This document shows positions 41,913 to 49,098 of a stretch of 64,000 bases of DNA, one piece after another. The DNA is from Hymenobacter terrenus (GTDB taxonomy: Bacteria > Bacteroidota > Bacteroidia > Cytophagales > Hymenobacteraceae), in NCBI RefSeq assembly GCF_000972495.1, contig NZ_LATM01000002.1:310001-374000 (forward strand), in the 5' to 3' direction. A program made the translations under genes and the position numbers. The notes under the pieces are model-generated. The model was given only the letters and a program-made list of their open reading frames with translations. It searched no databases and was not told the DNA's origin. The first letter of the stretch is position 1; each line of letters starts with the position of its first letter.

Positions 41913-42869
41913 ATGAAAGACTTCCCCTTCACCGAATCCAAAGACACTCGTAGCGGCTTCGGCGCCGGCCTGGCCGAGCTGGGCAAAACCAACCCCAACG
42001 TCGTTGCCCTCTGCGCCGACCTCACCGGCTCGCTCAAGATGGATGCCTTCAAAAAGGAATTTCCCGACCGGTTCTTCCAGGTTGGCATTGCCGAGGCCAA
42101 CATGATGGGCGTGGCCGCGGGCCTGACCATTGGCGGCAAAATCCCCTTCACGGGCACTTTCGCCAACTTCAGCACCGGCCGCGTCTACGACCAGATTCGC
42201 CAGAGCATTGCCTACTCCGGCAAGAACGTGAAAATCTGCGCCTCCCACGCCGGCCTCACGCTGGGCGAAGACGGCGCCACCCACCAGATTCTGGAAGACC
42301 TAGGCATGATGAAAATGCTGCCCGGCATGACCGTCATCAACCCCTGCGACTACAACCAGACCAAAGCCGCCACCATCGCCATCGCCGACTACGAAGGCCC
42401 CGTGTACCTGCGCTTCGGCCGCCCCGTAGTGCCCAACTTCACACCCGCCGACCAGAAGTTCGAAATCGGCAAAGCCTGGCTCCTGAACGAAGGCACCGAC
42501 GTGAGCATCTTCGCCACCGGCCACCTCGTGTGGAAAGCCGTGCTGGCCGGCAAGCTCCTGGCCGAGAAAGGCATTAACGCCGAAATCATCAACATCCACA
42601 CCATCAAGCCGCTCGACGCCGAAGCCATCCTCGCCTCGGCCCGCAAAACCCGCTGCGTCGTCACCGCCGAAGAGCATCAGATGAACGGCGGCCTCGGCGA
42701 CAGCATCGCCCAGCTGCTGGCCCGCGAAGAGCCCCTGCCCCTGGAAATGGTAGCCGTGCACGACAGCTTCGGCGAAAGCGCCACCCCCGACCAGCTCATG
42801 GAGAAGTATAAGCTCAACGAAGCCGCCATCGTAGAAGCTGTGGAAGCGGTGCTGAAGCGGAAGAAGTAA
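41913..42869 (+). CDS. Transketolase, C-terminal subunit
   Basis: 318 residues. This half supplies the pyrimidine-binding and C-terminal domains: GLAELGKTNPNVVALCADLTGS, FPDRFFQVGIAEANMMGVAAGLTIGGKIPFTGTFANF, the EDGATHQILEDLGMMKMLPGM stretch, and YLRFGRP. It partners with the N-terminal subunit encoded at 38902. The C-terminal peptide ATPDQLMEKYKLNEAAIVEAV is repeated in decayed form at 43503-43589, beyond the toxin-antitoxin genes. The ATG at 41913 follows the DUF559 element by 28 bases. Confidence 0.95.
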   Translation: MKDFPFTESKDTRSGFGAGLAELGKTNPNVVALCADLTGSLKMDAFKKEFPDRFFQVGIAEANMMGVAAGLTIGGKIPFTGTFANFSTGRVYDQIRQSIAYSGKNVKICASHAGLTLGEDGATHQILEDLGMMKMLPGMTVINPCDYNQTKAATIAIADYEGPVYLRFGRPVVPNFTPADQKFEIGKAWLLNEGTDVSIFATGHLVWKAVLAGKLLAEKGINAEIINIHTIKPLDAEAILASARKTRCVVTAEEHQMNGGLGDSIAQLLAREEPLPLEMVAVHDSFGESATPDQLMEKYKLNEAAIVEAVEAVLKRKK

Positions 42870-42940
42870 TCCCCGGCCGGCACTTTCAGCACAAGCGCCT
42901 CTGTTGCGTATCGTTAACTAAATCGATAAAATACCAGGTT

Positions 42941-43177
42941 ATGGAAATTGTGCTGGAAGTGCCGGATGAGGACGCCGCCCGCGTGCTGGAACTCATCAAG
43001 GGCATCAAGCGGGTGAAGGTGAAATCACCCAAAAAAGCAGTGCCTCAACTCGACATCAATACGCAGCTTGCGCAAGATTTACGGGAAGCTGGGCGCGTTT
43101 TGGTGCGTATCAAAGATGGCGAAAAGCTGAGCCGTCCCGCACGCGAGTTGTTGGCAGAATTGAAGGATGAGCTATAA
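42941..43177 (+). CDS. Putative antitoxin of a RelE-like module
   Basis: 78 residues, acidic and helical (MEIVLEVPDEDAARVLELI), with a central basic patch IKRVKVKSPKK and a C-terminal helix that would bind the toxin. It overlaps the toxin start by 11 bases, the usual antitoxin-toxin order. No DNA-binding fold is obvious from so short a sequence, which is common for Bacteroidota partners of this toxin family. Function is inferred from position and size. Confidence 0.65.
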   Translation: MEIVLEVPDEDAARVLELIKGIKRVKVKSPKKAVPQLDINTQLAQDLREAGRVLVRIKDGEKLSRPARELLAELKDEL

Positions 43178-43493
43178 GGTCGAGACCATCCGGTCTTTTG
43201 ACCGGCAGCTACGCCGATTAGCAAAGAAGTTTCCTTCGTTCGTACGGGAATTCGAATCACTGCTTGATACCCCGGAATCAAACCCTGAAACGGGTACATC
43301 CATTGGCCACGGTTGCTATAAAATCCGGCTGGCCATCGCCAGCAAAGGCACGGGCAAACGCAGTGGTGCCCGCGTCATCACCTACGTGCAAGTAGTGAAC
43401 GAAACCGTTTTTCTACTAGCCATCTACGGCAAAGCTGAGCAGGCGACGCTGACCAACCAGCAAGTACTTGCGCTGCTTGGCCAATTGGAATGA
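43167..43493 (+). CDS. RelE/ParE-superfamily toxin
   Basis: 108 residues: a basic N-terminal helical hairpin (SFDRQLRRLAKKFPSFVREFESLL) followed by a beta-sheet core HGCYKIRLAIASKG and YVQVVNETVFLLAIYGKAEQ, the fold and spacing of RelE-like mRNA interferases common in Bacteroidota and Cyanobacteria. It overlaps the upstream 78-residue gene by 11 bases. The pair lies directly behind the transketolase C gene and is followed by a decayed copy of that gene's 3' end, so it was probably inserted there. Confidence 0.8.
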   Translation: MSYKVETIRSFDRQLRRLAKKFPSFVREFESLLDTPESNPETGTSIGHGCYKIRLAIASKGTGKRSGARVITYVQVVNETVFLLAIYGKAEQATLTNQQVLALLGQLE

Positions 43494-43502
43494 TGTAGCC
43501 TC

Positions 43503-43589
43503 AAAGCGCCACCCTCGGCCAACTCATGAAGAGATACAAGCTTCAACGAAGCTGCCCTCGTGGAAGCAGTGATAAAACGCCGGAAATAA
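43503..43589 (+). pseudogene. Decayed copy of the transketolase C-subunit 3' end
   Basis: 87 bases match 42775-42869, the last ~95 bases of the transketolase gene: AAAGCGCCACCC at the start, then the codons for QLM, then after one extra base the frame reads NEAALVEAVIKRRK before TAA, against NEAAIVEAVEAVLKRKK in the intact gene. There is a one-base frameshift and a small deletion. It lies 9 bases beyond the toxin stop and just before the terminator that presumably once served transketolase. Confidence 0.85.
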
Positions 43590-43602
43590 CTCCCGCCGCC
43601 TT

Positions 43603-43647
43603 AGCAAAAAGCCCCCGCAACCTCTGAAGTTGCGAGGGCTTTTTGCT
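43603..43647 (+). terminator. Terminator, originally of the transketolase gene
   Basis: An 19-bp stem with one mismatch (43603-43621 and 43629-43647) reading AGCAAAAAGCCC..GGGCTTTTTGCT. It follows the transketolase remnant, so it probably terminated the gene before the toxin-antitoxin pair was inserted. Confidence 0.85.
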
Positions 43648-43762
43648 GGTAGAAGGCAATGACAACGGTTCTGGGCTTGGCGTAGTGGCGGAACTCACGA
43701 ATTTGTCAACTCCTATTGCGTCAAGCGTGTGTCACCAGCAAGTTTTTGTTTTCTGTGTTTAT

Positions 43763-44614
43763 TCAGTCTTTCCATTTTTTAGCCATTTCGGTTAATTGAT
43801 TCTCGGTTGAATACTTATGCAAGTCCTGCCTTTTTGCATATTTGTAGCCGTGTAGGATGATTTGGCTATCAATATCTATTCTGTAGCTATTCTGGTATTT
43901 TGCTGATGGCACAAACATAAATTTTTCGTCTGTCGGCTGATATTTTAGAAAGTCACGCATATGTTTATCGTCGGTATATTTTGTTGTATGCCAATAAGCC
44001 ATTTGCATTACTAATCCTTCTTGAAATTTTCCGTCCTTTCTTTTTTCGATGAAGTTTTCCACAGCAACAGCTTTGAGCATTTTATCAAGGTTTTTACGAT
44101 AAGGGCTTGCATATATATAAAATGTAAACGCTCCGTTAGGTTCTTCAACAATTGAAAGTATTATGTTTCTGTCTTTATCAACAGAATTGTCGAAGTTCCA
44201 AGACTTGATATACTTGAAGAACTTCTTGCCGTATTCAATATCCTTGTAAACAAACCCTACTACATTTACATGCTTTTTGTGGTCTGGCTGAGAAACTGTC
44301 ATTATGTTGTACCATTGACTATAGTCAATTTCAAAGTCAGGAAATGGCTGAACAATGAAAGTTGTGTACTTAACAATTGCTCTATCAAAAATGAACGACA
44401 ATAAAAAAAGTCCTAGCCCAATCGAAACGCTCAAAACGTAGCTGTCAAGAGCCAAAAAAGTTGTGATAAAACTTACTATTGCAATTGTCCTTACAATCCA
44501 TTTTAGTGGTTTTTCAAATTTTTCATGGACATAAAGCCTTGGTAACTTCCCGTCTTTTCGGACATCTATTAATGTCTTTATGTTAACTTTAAAATTTCCT
44601 GCTTTTATTTTCAT
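43763..44614 (-). CDS. Low-GC membrane protein of unknown function
   Basis: 283 residues from ATG 44614 (MKIKAGNFKVNIKTLIDVRK). Two adjacent hydrophobic segments (about 40-58 and 62-82) are followed by a ~200-residue soluble domain rich in Lys, Tyr, Phe and Asp. No family is recognised. Base composition is far lower in GC than anything around it, and codon use follows (many AAA, ATT, TTT). It is most likely a recent arrival by transfer. It lies beside the toxin-antitoxin genes and the first HTH cassette, in the accessory zone. Confidence 0.65.
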   Translation of the reverse strand: MKIKAGNFKVNIKTLIDVRKDGKLPRLYVHEKFEKPLKWIVRTIAIVSFITTFLALDSYVLSVSIGLGLFLLSFIFDRAIVKYTTFIVQPFPDFEIDYSQWYNIMTVSQPDHKKHVNVVGFVYKDIEYGKKFFKYIKSWNFDNSVDKDRNIILSIVEEPNGAFTFYIYASPYRKNLDKMLKAVAVENFIEKRKDGKFQEGLVMQMAYWHTTKYTDDKHMRDFLKYQPTDEKFMFVPSAKYQNSYRIDIDSQIILHGYKYAKRQDLHKYSTENQLTEMAKKWKD

Positions 44615-44758
44615 TATCGTCAATTTAGCTTTGTTTGTAACATTTATTATTACCGCTACCATTACCAATGGCAATCTGCGCTTGGTACGCAGGTTAGTTG
44701 CAGCAATCTACCTACCGCTGGCTGGATAACCGCACCTGCCGCCCAGAAACTTCACCAC

Positions 44759-44834
44759 GCTTGATACAAAGTGGCTTGATACATTTTTTTTTGTATCAAG
44801 CCACTTTGTATCAAGCCACTTTGTATCAAGCCCC
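44759..44834 (+). promoter_or_regulatory. Iterated palindromic leader of HTH cassette 1
   Basis: Repeats of a 15-base unit TGTATCAAGCCACTT: three copies rightward from 44792, 44807 and 44822, and two in reverse orientation at 44759-44783, separated by eight T bases (44784-44791). Arms 44759-44783 and 44792-44816 pair perfectly over 25 bp. It stands 46 bases ahead of the HTH gene ATG; a CACCTTTG promoter-like core is at 44840-44847. The same build with another sequence precedes cassette 2. The inferred role is an operator for the HTH protein; an RNA hairpin is the alternative. Confidence 0.75.
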
Positions 44835-44879
44835 GTCGCACCTTTGCGGCGCGGCCTCGTTTGCGGCGCTTCCCTGCCC

Positions 44880-45437
44880 ATGCTACCCCTGCGCCTGCCC
44901 ACTGCCGGTACACTGCCTGCCCTGCGCCGCTACCTGATGCTGACGCAAGCGCACCTGGCCACCTTGCTAGGCACTACGCGCGGGATGGTGGCCCAGGCCG
45001 AGGCCGGTACCCGCTTCCTGCCCGCCGAGGCCCGCGAGGCGCTGAGCGCTTTGCTGGCAGCCCTGCCCCCGGCCACGCGGCAGGCCCTGGCCGTGGCCCC
45101 CGGCTACGCCCCACCGCCCCAGGTACCGGCCCCGCCTGTGCCCCTGCCGCGCCCGCTGGCCCGCCGCCACCACCTGGCCACTCAGGAGCTGGACCGGGTG
45201 CTGGCCGCGCTGGCCCCGCTCGAAGCCCGCCGGCTGGCCAGTGCCGCCCGCCTGGCCCTGCTCGCGGCCCCGGCCTGCCCCGCCGTCCTGGCTCAGGACG
45301 GGCTCTTTGCCGCCCAGGCCCGCCTATGGGCCGGCCCTGCGGCCGAAGCCACCCGCCACCTGCTGCTGGCCCGCGCCACCGGCCTGCGAGCCGAGCTGGC
45401 CGCCCTGGCCGCGCCCGCCGAGGAGGCGGATAGCTGA
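44880..45437 (+). CDS. XRE-type HTH protein, cassette 1
   Basis: 185 residues from ATG 44880 (MLPLRLPTAGTLPALRRYL); a TTG at 44844 is also in frame. Residues ~10-50 form a Cro/CI-type HTH (LRRYLMLTQAHLATLLGTTRGMVAQAEAGTRFL) with recognition helix TTRGMVAQ. A helical segment and a Pro-rich linker (APPPQVPAPP) follow, then an Ala/Leu-rich helical domain (~100-185). From residue ~46 on it is nearly identical to the cassette 2 protein at 56269, while the HTH differs most in the recognition helix. It probably binds the palindromic repeats just upstream. GC is extremely high. Not a known named family. Confidence 0.8.
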   Translation: MLPLRLPTAGTLPALRRYLMLTQAHLATLLGTTRGMVAQAEAGTRFLPAEAREALSALLAALPPATRQALAVAPGYAPPPQVPAPPVPLPRPLARRHHLATQELDRVLAALAPLEARRLASAARLALLAAPACPAVLAQDGLFAAQARLWAGPAAEATRHLLLARATGLRAELAALAAPAEEADS

Positions 45438-45552
45438 TGGCTAGCTGGGCCGGGGCCCGCCCCACCAAGGGGTTGCAGCTTTGGGGTGAGGGACGTACTT
45501 TGCGCCGTCGGCGGGTGCCGGCAAAGTGTCTCCCCTCTTTTCAGTGTTTACC

Positions 45553-45978
45553 ATGAACGTTCCCGTGTTTGATTTCTCGGCCCTCACCACCCGTGCCGCC
45601 TGCGACAAGGTGCTGGTGCCCACCCGCCGCCTCCAGAACCGGCTGGAAAAAGACGAGACGGTGCTCGGCTACAACGAAGAGGAAGGCGAGATTCGCGCCG
45701 GCATCGTCCAGCAGCAGTTTGCCCGCGCCGAGCGCAACCTGCAAAGCGTGAACGCGGAGCTGGACACGCTGCCGGCAGGCCCCTCCACCGACCGCGATAA
45801 GCTCGAAGCCGAACAGGCCACGCTGGTGGCCCGCAAAAAAAACCTGGCCCTGCAAGGCGCCTCCGGCGAGCAAAGCGCGCTCCGCGACCTGGCCGAAGCC
45901 CGCAACGCCGCCGACCTGGAACTGGTGAACGGCTTCCTCACCCAGCTCGAAGCCTACCGCCTCACCCTGCCCGCCTAG
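45553..45978 (+). CDS. Helical/coiled-coil protein, cassette 1
   Basis: 141 residues from ATG 45553 (MNVPVFDFSALTTRAACDK), predicted almost wholly helical with charged heptad-like stretches (TRRLQNRLEKDETVLGYNEEEGEIRAGI, QQQFARAERNLQSVNAELD, KLEAEQATLVARKKNLAL). No membrane span or enzyme motif. It is 115 bases behind the HTH gene, with a TACTTTGC promoter-like core at ~45499 in the gap, so it may also be transcribed separately. The cassette 2 copy at 56947 differs at only two residues (D7 to N, V52 to A). Function unknown. Confidence 0.8.
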   Translation: MNVPVFDFSALTTRAACDKVLVPTRRLQNRLEKDETVLGYNEEEGEIRAGIVQQQFARAERNLQSVNAELDTLPAGPSTDRDKLEAEQATLVARKKNLALQGASGEQSALRDLAEARNAADLELVNGFLTQLEAYRLTLPA

Positions 45979-46040
45979 CAGGGGGCTGAGCCTCATCTCG
46001 CGAAGTGAGTTGCGTTGAGAATAGCGCTTGTCTTCCATAA

Positions 46041-46075
46041 AAAACGCCCCGCAACGGATTCGTCGCGGGGCGTTT
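46041..46075. terminator. Terminator between cassette 1 and the Hcp effector module
   Basis: Perfect 11-bp stem AAACGCCCCGC (46042-46052) / GCGGGGCGTTT (46065-46075), flanked by A and T bases. It lies between the convergent cassette 1 and arr genes and can serve both. Confidence 0.8.
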
Positions 46076-46196
46076 CTGTGAATGGATTAAGGGGTGGCGA
46101 AGGCAGGAAGTAGAGTGGGAAGGAAATGCGCAGTTTGTCACATCAGCCCTGCTTTGGCCGAAGCGATGTTGACGGTTTGTTATTTTATGCCTGCCG

Positions 46197-46634
46197 TTAA
46201 TTTATAATTTCCCCTTTATTGTTTGCCAAGATTTCTCGCCATTTTTGGAGCTCTTCAGGGGTTTGCCTCACCCAATCGGTTACCTCGCCAACAATTCTCA
46301 ACGGTGCCTGGCTGCGGTAGGAGCGTGTCGGATTGCCGGGAAATTTTTTGTCTGTAACGTTCGGGTCATTTTCAAAGCTCCCCGTCGGCTCAACGATGTA
46401 AACCCGTTCGGGTCCATCCCCTTTGGCCAAAGCCGCGGCAAGTCCCGCCCCATTAGCCAAGGCTGTAAAATAAATGTGGTTCATGGTGATTTCGGGTTTG
46501 TAATTCGACCGGAACCCTGCTGTCAGCAAGTCGCCAACCTGCAAATCCACTTTCGTCCCGTGATAAAAGGGGCCGCTATCTAAAACGTCAGCCCCACCAA
46601 ACTCGATAGAACCGTCTTTCTTTTCCTGTGCCAT
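46197..46634 (-). CDS. arr: Rifamycin ADP-ribosyltransferase (Arr)
   Basis: 145 residues from ATG 46634 (MAQEKKDGSIEFGGADV); an in-frame ATG at 46652 adds six residues. Arr marks are GPFYHGTKVDLQVGDLL near residue 20, NHIYFTALANGAGLAAALAKGDGPERVYIVEPTGSFENDPN and TDKKFPGNPTRSYRSQAPLRIVGEV, which cover the whole compact enzyme. Arr transfers ADP-ribose from NAD to rifamycin antibiotics and so gives rifampicin resistance; some chromosomal homologues may have other targets. Its 5' end abuts a truncated SUKH gene and the operon order places it last behind the Hcp-WHH effector. Confidence 0.9.
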   Translation of the reverse strand: MAQEKKDGSIEFGGADVLDSGPFYHGTKVDLQVGDLLTAGFRSNYKPEITMNHIYFTALANGAGLAAALAKGDGPERVYIVEPTGSFENDPNVTDKKFPGNPTRSYRSQAPLRIVGEVTDWVRQTPEELQKWREILANNKGEIIN

Positions 46635-46755
46635 GTGGTAGATACCAATCATTGATTAAAAATTGTCGATAGTCTTCTGGCAACGGAAAGCCGATTTGGT
46701 CTTCAAACGTCCGAACGGCTTCTTCACTATTTTCTCCCCAAGGTGTAATGTTCAT
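46588..46755 (-). pseudogene. Truncated SUKH (SMI1/KNR4) immunity-type gene
   Basis: From ATG 46755 the protein begins MNITPWGENSEEAVRTFEDQ and reaches PLPEDYRQFLIND, the first ~37 residues of a SUKH fold, closely parallel to the intact neighbour at 46752-47219. After that the frame runs out of phase into the 5' end of arr and stops at 55 residues; intact members have ~130-155. It is a remnant cut at the arr junction. Its start overlaps the stop of the intact SUKH gene. Confidence 0.75.
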
Positions 46756-47219
46756 GATGAGGGGTTGGCGGAGGTGTAGTCCATTAGCGAATCGCAAAAC
46801 TCGGTGAAGGAATCAGCCACAAAGTAAGCATTGCCTTCTGCTTCAGAAGATTGGGCGAATAAATAGTTCTTATCCCAATAGTATAGTCCTTTGTCTTCGC
46901 CGGTTATGGTATAGATTAAGAAACTACCTCCTGGGTCTTTGCCAATGATGAGCGTACCGGGTTCTAACTCATCCTCATATTCTTTCAGCCAGTAGCCCAA
47001 GGTGAGCCCGCGAGATGTCGGATTAGTCACCCCAAAAAGAACATCGAGCATCACTTCTTTGCCGAGGTCTTTGACGAAAAAGGTTTGGTCAAGAATCTCG
47101 GCACCATTGTTTTTTACTAGAAAACTGCGGTAGTCGGTTGGTAGGCTAAAGCCAAGCTGCTGCTCAAAAGTGGCAACGTTTTGCTCCGTGGCTCCGCCTA
47201 AAGGTTCAAAATTCATCAT
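46752..47219 (-). CDS. SUKH (SMI1/KNR4) family immunity protein
   Basis: 155 residues. The SUKH signature is seen in ATFEQQLGFSLPTDYRSFLVKNNGAEI (~17-43), ELEPGTLIIGKDPGGSFLIYTI (~87-108) and the C-terminal FVADSFTEFCDSLM. SUKH proteins neutralise nuclease and other polymorphic toxins by direct binding. The start overlaps the stop of the Hcp-WHH effector by four bases (ATGA), the usual effector-immunity coupling. It therefore most likely protects against that WHH nuclease. Confidence 0.9.
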   Translation of the reverse strand: MMNFEPLGGATEQNVATFEQQLGFSLPTDYRSFLVKNNGAEILDQTFFVKDLGKEVMLDVLFGVTNPTSRGLTLGYWLKEYEDELEPGTLIIGKDPGGSFLIYTITGEDKGLYYWDKNYLFAQSSEAEGNAYFVADSFTEFCDSLMDYTSANPSS

Positions 47220-48199
47220 GAAGGTCTAGGACGTTTGGTTAGTTTGGTGGGTGCTGTTTGTACAGCCTGGGCTTTTCGCTTTTTAAGCACGTGTCGGGCT
47301 CCGTAGTGGGTAAACCGGTCATGTATTTGGGTGTTCACCTCCTGCATGGTTCGTGCATTCTGCTTATGGTGCCAAGTGTTATCACGTAGTTTGCGGCCTA
47401 ATGGAGCTGCCTTATTCGCTGCTGCGAAATCTTTGGTACAATCCCCCGTCATATCGTCAATGTCAACCTGCTGGCGGGCGTACTTGTCAAAGTTGGGCTC
47501 GTCGCCCTCGTACTCGACTGAGTTGTGTTCCCAATCGGTGTATTTCCAATTGCCATTGGGTAACACTTCAATGGAGCCGCCTTTTTTATACCATTTGGCA
47601 ATGGTAGGCGCATAGAGGGTTTTTTTTCTGGGGTTAAGCGCGGTTTTGGGCGGTTTAGGAGATTCCGGCCGCGCCGTGGCCGGTGGGACGGGGGGCGGGG
47701 GCGGTTGCAGGTTGGCGGCCAAGTGGGGCGAGGGCAGCAGGTCGGCGGGCTTGGTCAGGGCGCGGAACCGCACCTGCGCGTCTGGCTCCCACCACAGGTC
47801 CGAGTGCGCTTCGAGGTGCGCCCCGTCAAGGGCAAGGGCCGCCGCTGAGAAATACACGTCCACTTCCAGCGAGGGCTGCCCATCTCGGCCGCGGGCATCG
47901 AAGCGTAGCTCGTAGTCGACGCAGTAGGCGTCGTAGAAGGTGAGCCGGTGCCGGGTGTGGCCTTCGGCCTGAAAAAAGCCCACGTGCCCGCTGATGCGCC
48001 GGAAGGAGTCGAGCACTAATTGCTCCCAGATGTCCCAGAAGGCCGTGTCCCCCGTGAAGGTGAGCTTGAGGCGGTCCGGGCGAACGGTGCTGCTGGGCCG
48101 CCCCCTCCCGTCGATGGGCTGGTAGAGCGAATAGCTGACGTTGGTGCAACGGGCCCGCACGCCGGCCCCCTGAAACTCGGCATGGAGAGTAGCCGGCAT
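47216..48199 (-). CDS. Evolved Hcp (TssD) effector with C-terminal WHH nuclease
   Basis: 327 residues from ATG 48199 (MPATLHAEFQG). Residues ~1-135 match the Bacteroidota Hcp/TssD tube protein of T6SS subtype iii: CTNVSYSLYQPIDGRGRPSS, the FYDAYCVDYELRFD strand and a C-terminal LEVDVYFSAAAL. A Pro-rich linker (~165-190) leads to a toxin domain with NTWHHKQNARTMQEV and IHDRFTHYG (W276, H277, H278), the WHH family of the HNH/ENDO VII nucleases. It should travel in the tube and cut DNA or RNA in a target cell. The SUKH gene follows with a four-base overlap. No T6SS structural genes are in the window. Confidence 0.88.
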   Translation of the reverse strand: MPATLHAEFQGAGVRARCTNVSYSLYQPIDGRGRPSSTVRPDRLKLTFTGDTAFWDIWEQLVLDSFRRISGHVGFFQAEGHTRHRLTFYDAYCVDYELRFDARGRDGQPSLEVDVYFSAAALALDGAHLEAHSDLWWEPDAQVRFRALTKPADLLPSPHLAANLQPPPPPVPPATARPESPKPPKTALNPRKKTLYAPTIAKWYKKGGSIEVLPNGNWKYTDWEHNSVEYEGDEPNFDKYARQQVDIDDMTGDCTKDFAAANKAAPLGRKLRDNTWHHKQNARTMQEVNTQIHDRFTHYGARHVLKKRKAQAVQTAPTKLTKRPRPS

Positions 48200-48437
48200 G
48201 GTAGAAGATAAGGATGAGGCCGCGAAAATACAGGATTTCGCCCACTGGCTGGTGTTGCTACTCAAAATGGGGCCCGCCGAGGCTTTCGGTGAAGCGCGTA
48301 TTATCCTTGAAGGAATGCTACGGTCTTGAAGAGATGGTCATCAACGGTTTTAGCGGGCACGTAAATGGCAACGAGTAAAAAAAGGCTGATAAAAGCTGAG
48401 GTTAAATACGTAGATTATTTCCGGCAATGGTTAAACA

Positions 48438-49034
48438 TTGTACACTTTACAGCCTCCAAGGGGGCGTTTTACCCCTATTGCACGTTTGGAAGACTACGAA
48501 ATCCTGCTCAAGTTCCAGGACCCCGCCAGCCGTAATCTGGCGTTCAACCAGCTCGTGCGCAAGTACCAGAGCAAGGTGTACTGGCACGTGCGCAAGATGG
48601 TAATCGACCACGACGATGCCGACGACCTCACCCAGGACGTGTTTGTGAAGGTGTGGAAGCACCTGGAGAATTTCCGGCAGGATGCGCAGCTCTTCACCTG
48701 GATTTACCGCATTGCCACCAACGAGTGCCTGAACTTCCTGAGTAGCAAGCGCCGCAAGTTTCTACTGCCGCTTACTGATGTGGGCGCCGAATTGGCCGCC
48801 AAGATGGAGGCCGACCCTGCCCTGGCCGGCGACGAGATTGAGCTGAAGCTGCAACAGGCCATTCTTCGACTGCCCGACAAGCAGCGCCTCGTGTTCAACC
48901 TGCGCTACTACGACGAAATGCCCTACGAGCAGATGGCCGACATAACCGGCACCAGCGTGGGTGCGCTGAAAGCCAGCTACCACCACGCCGTGAAGAAAGT
49001 GGAAGAATACGTGACCCGCACTACCTCCGGGTAG
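48438..49034 (+). CDS. ECF-type RNA polymerase sigma factor (RpoE-like)
   Basis: 198 residues from TTG 48438, or 182 from TTG 48486 (MEDYEILLKFQDPASRN); there is no ATG in frame and the family usually begins close to the second site. Region 2 is FNQLVRKYQSKVYWHVRKMVIDHDDADDLTQDVFVKVWKHL and region 4 is LPDKQRLVFNLRYYDEMPYEQMADITGTSVGALKASYHHA. This is the highly conserved Bacteroidota RpoE-like sigma. It heads an operon with a membrane anchor protein and a Spy-like periplasmic protein, an arrangement linked to envelope stress sensing. Confidence 0.93.
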   Translation: MYTLQPPRGRFTPIARLEDYEILLKFQDPASRNLAFNQLVRKYQSKVYWHVRKMVIDHDDADDLTQDVFVKVWKHLENFRQDAQLFTWIYRIATNECLNFLSSKRRKFLLPLTDVGAELAAKMEADPALAGDEIELKLQQAILRLPDKQRLVFNLRYYDEMPYEQMADITGTSVGALKASYHHAVKKVEEYVTRTTSG

Positions 49035-49098
49035 CCCTCCGAAACAATTTAATTATTGGCGGAATTAAACGCCGCCCCTGCCTATTCATCCAACCGCC

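Noticed and set aside
44759..44834. Iteron-type plasmid replication origin
   Set aside because: Direct and inverted short repeats next to an HTH gene recall iterons, but there is no Rep initiator domain, no partition genes, and the same arrangement with a different sequence stands at cassette 2 within core chromosomal genes.
44974..45468. Long antisense frames over the HTH cassette genes (also 56429-56863)
   Set aside because: Extreme GC keeps all frames open. The plus-strand frame has the HTH motif and is preserved between the two copies with in-frame two-codon length change.
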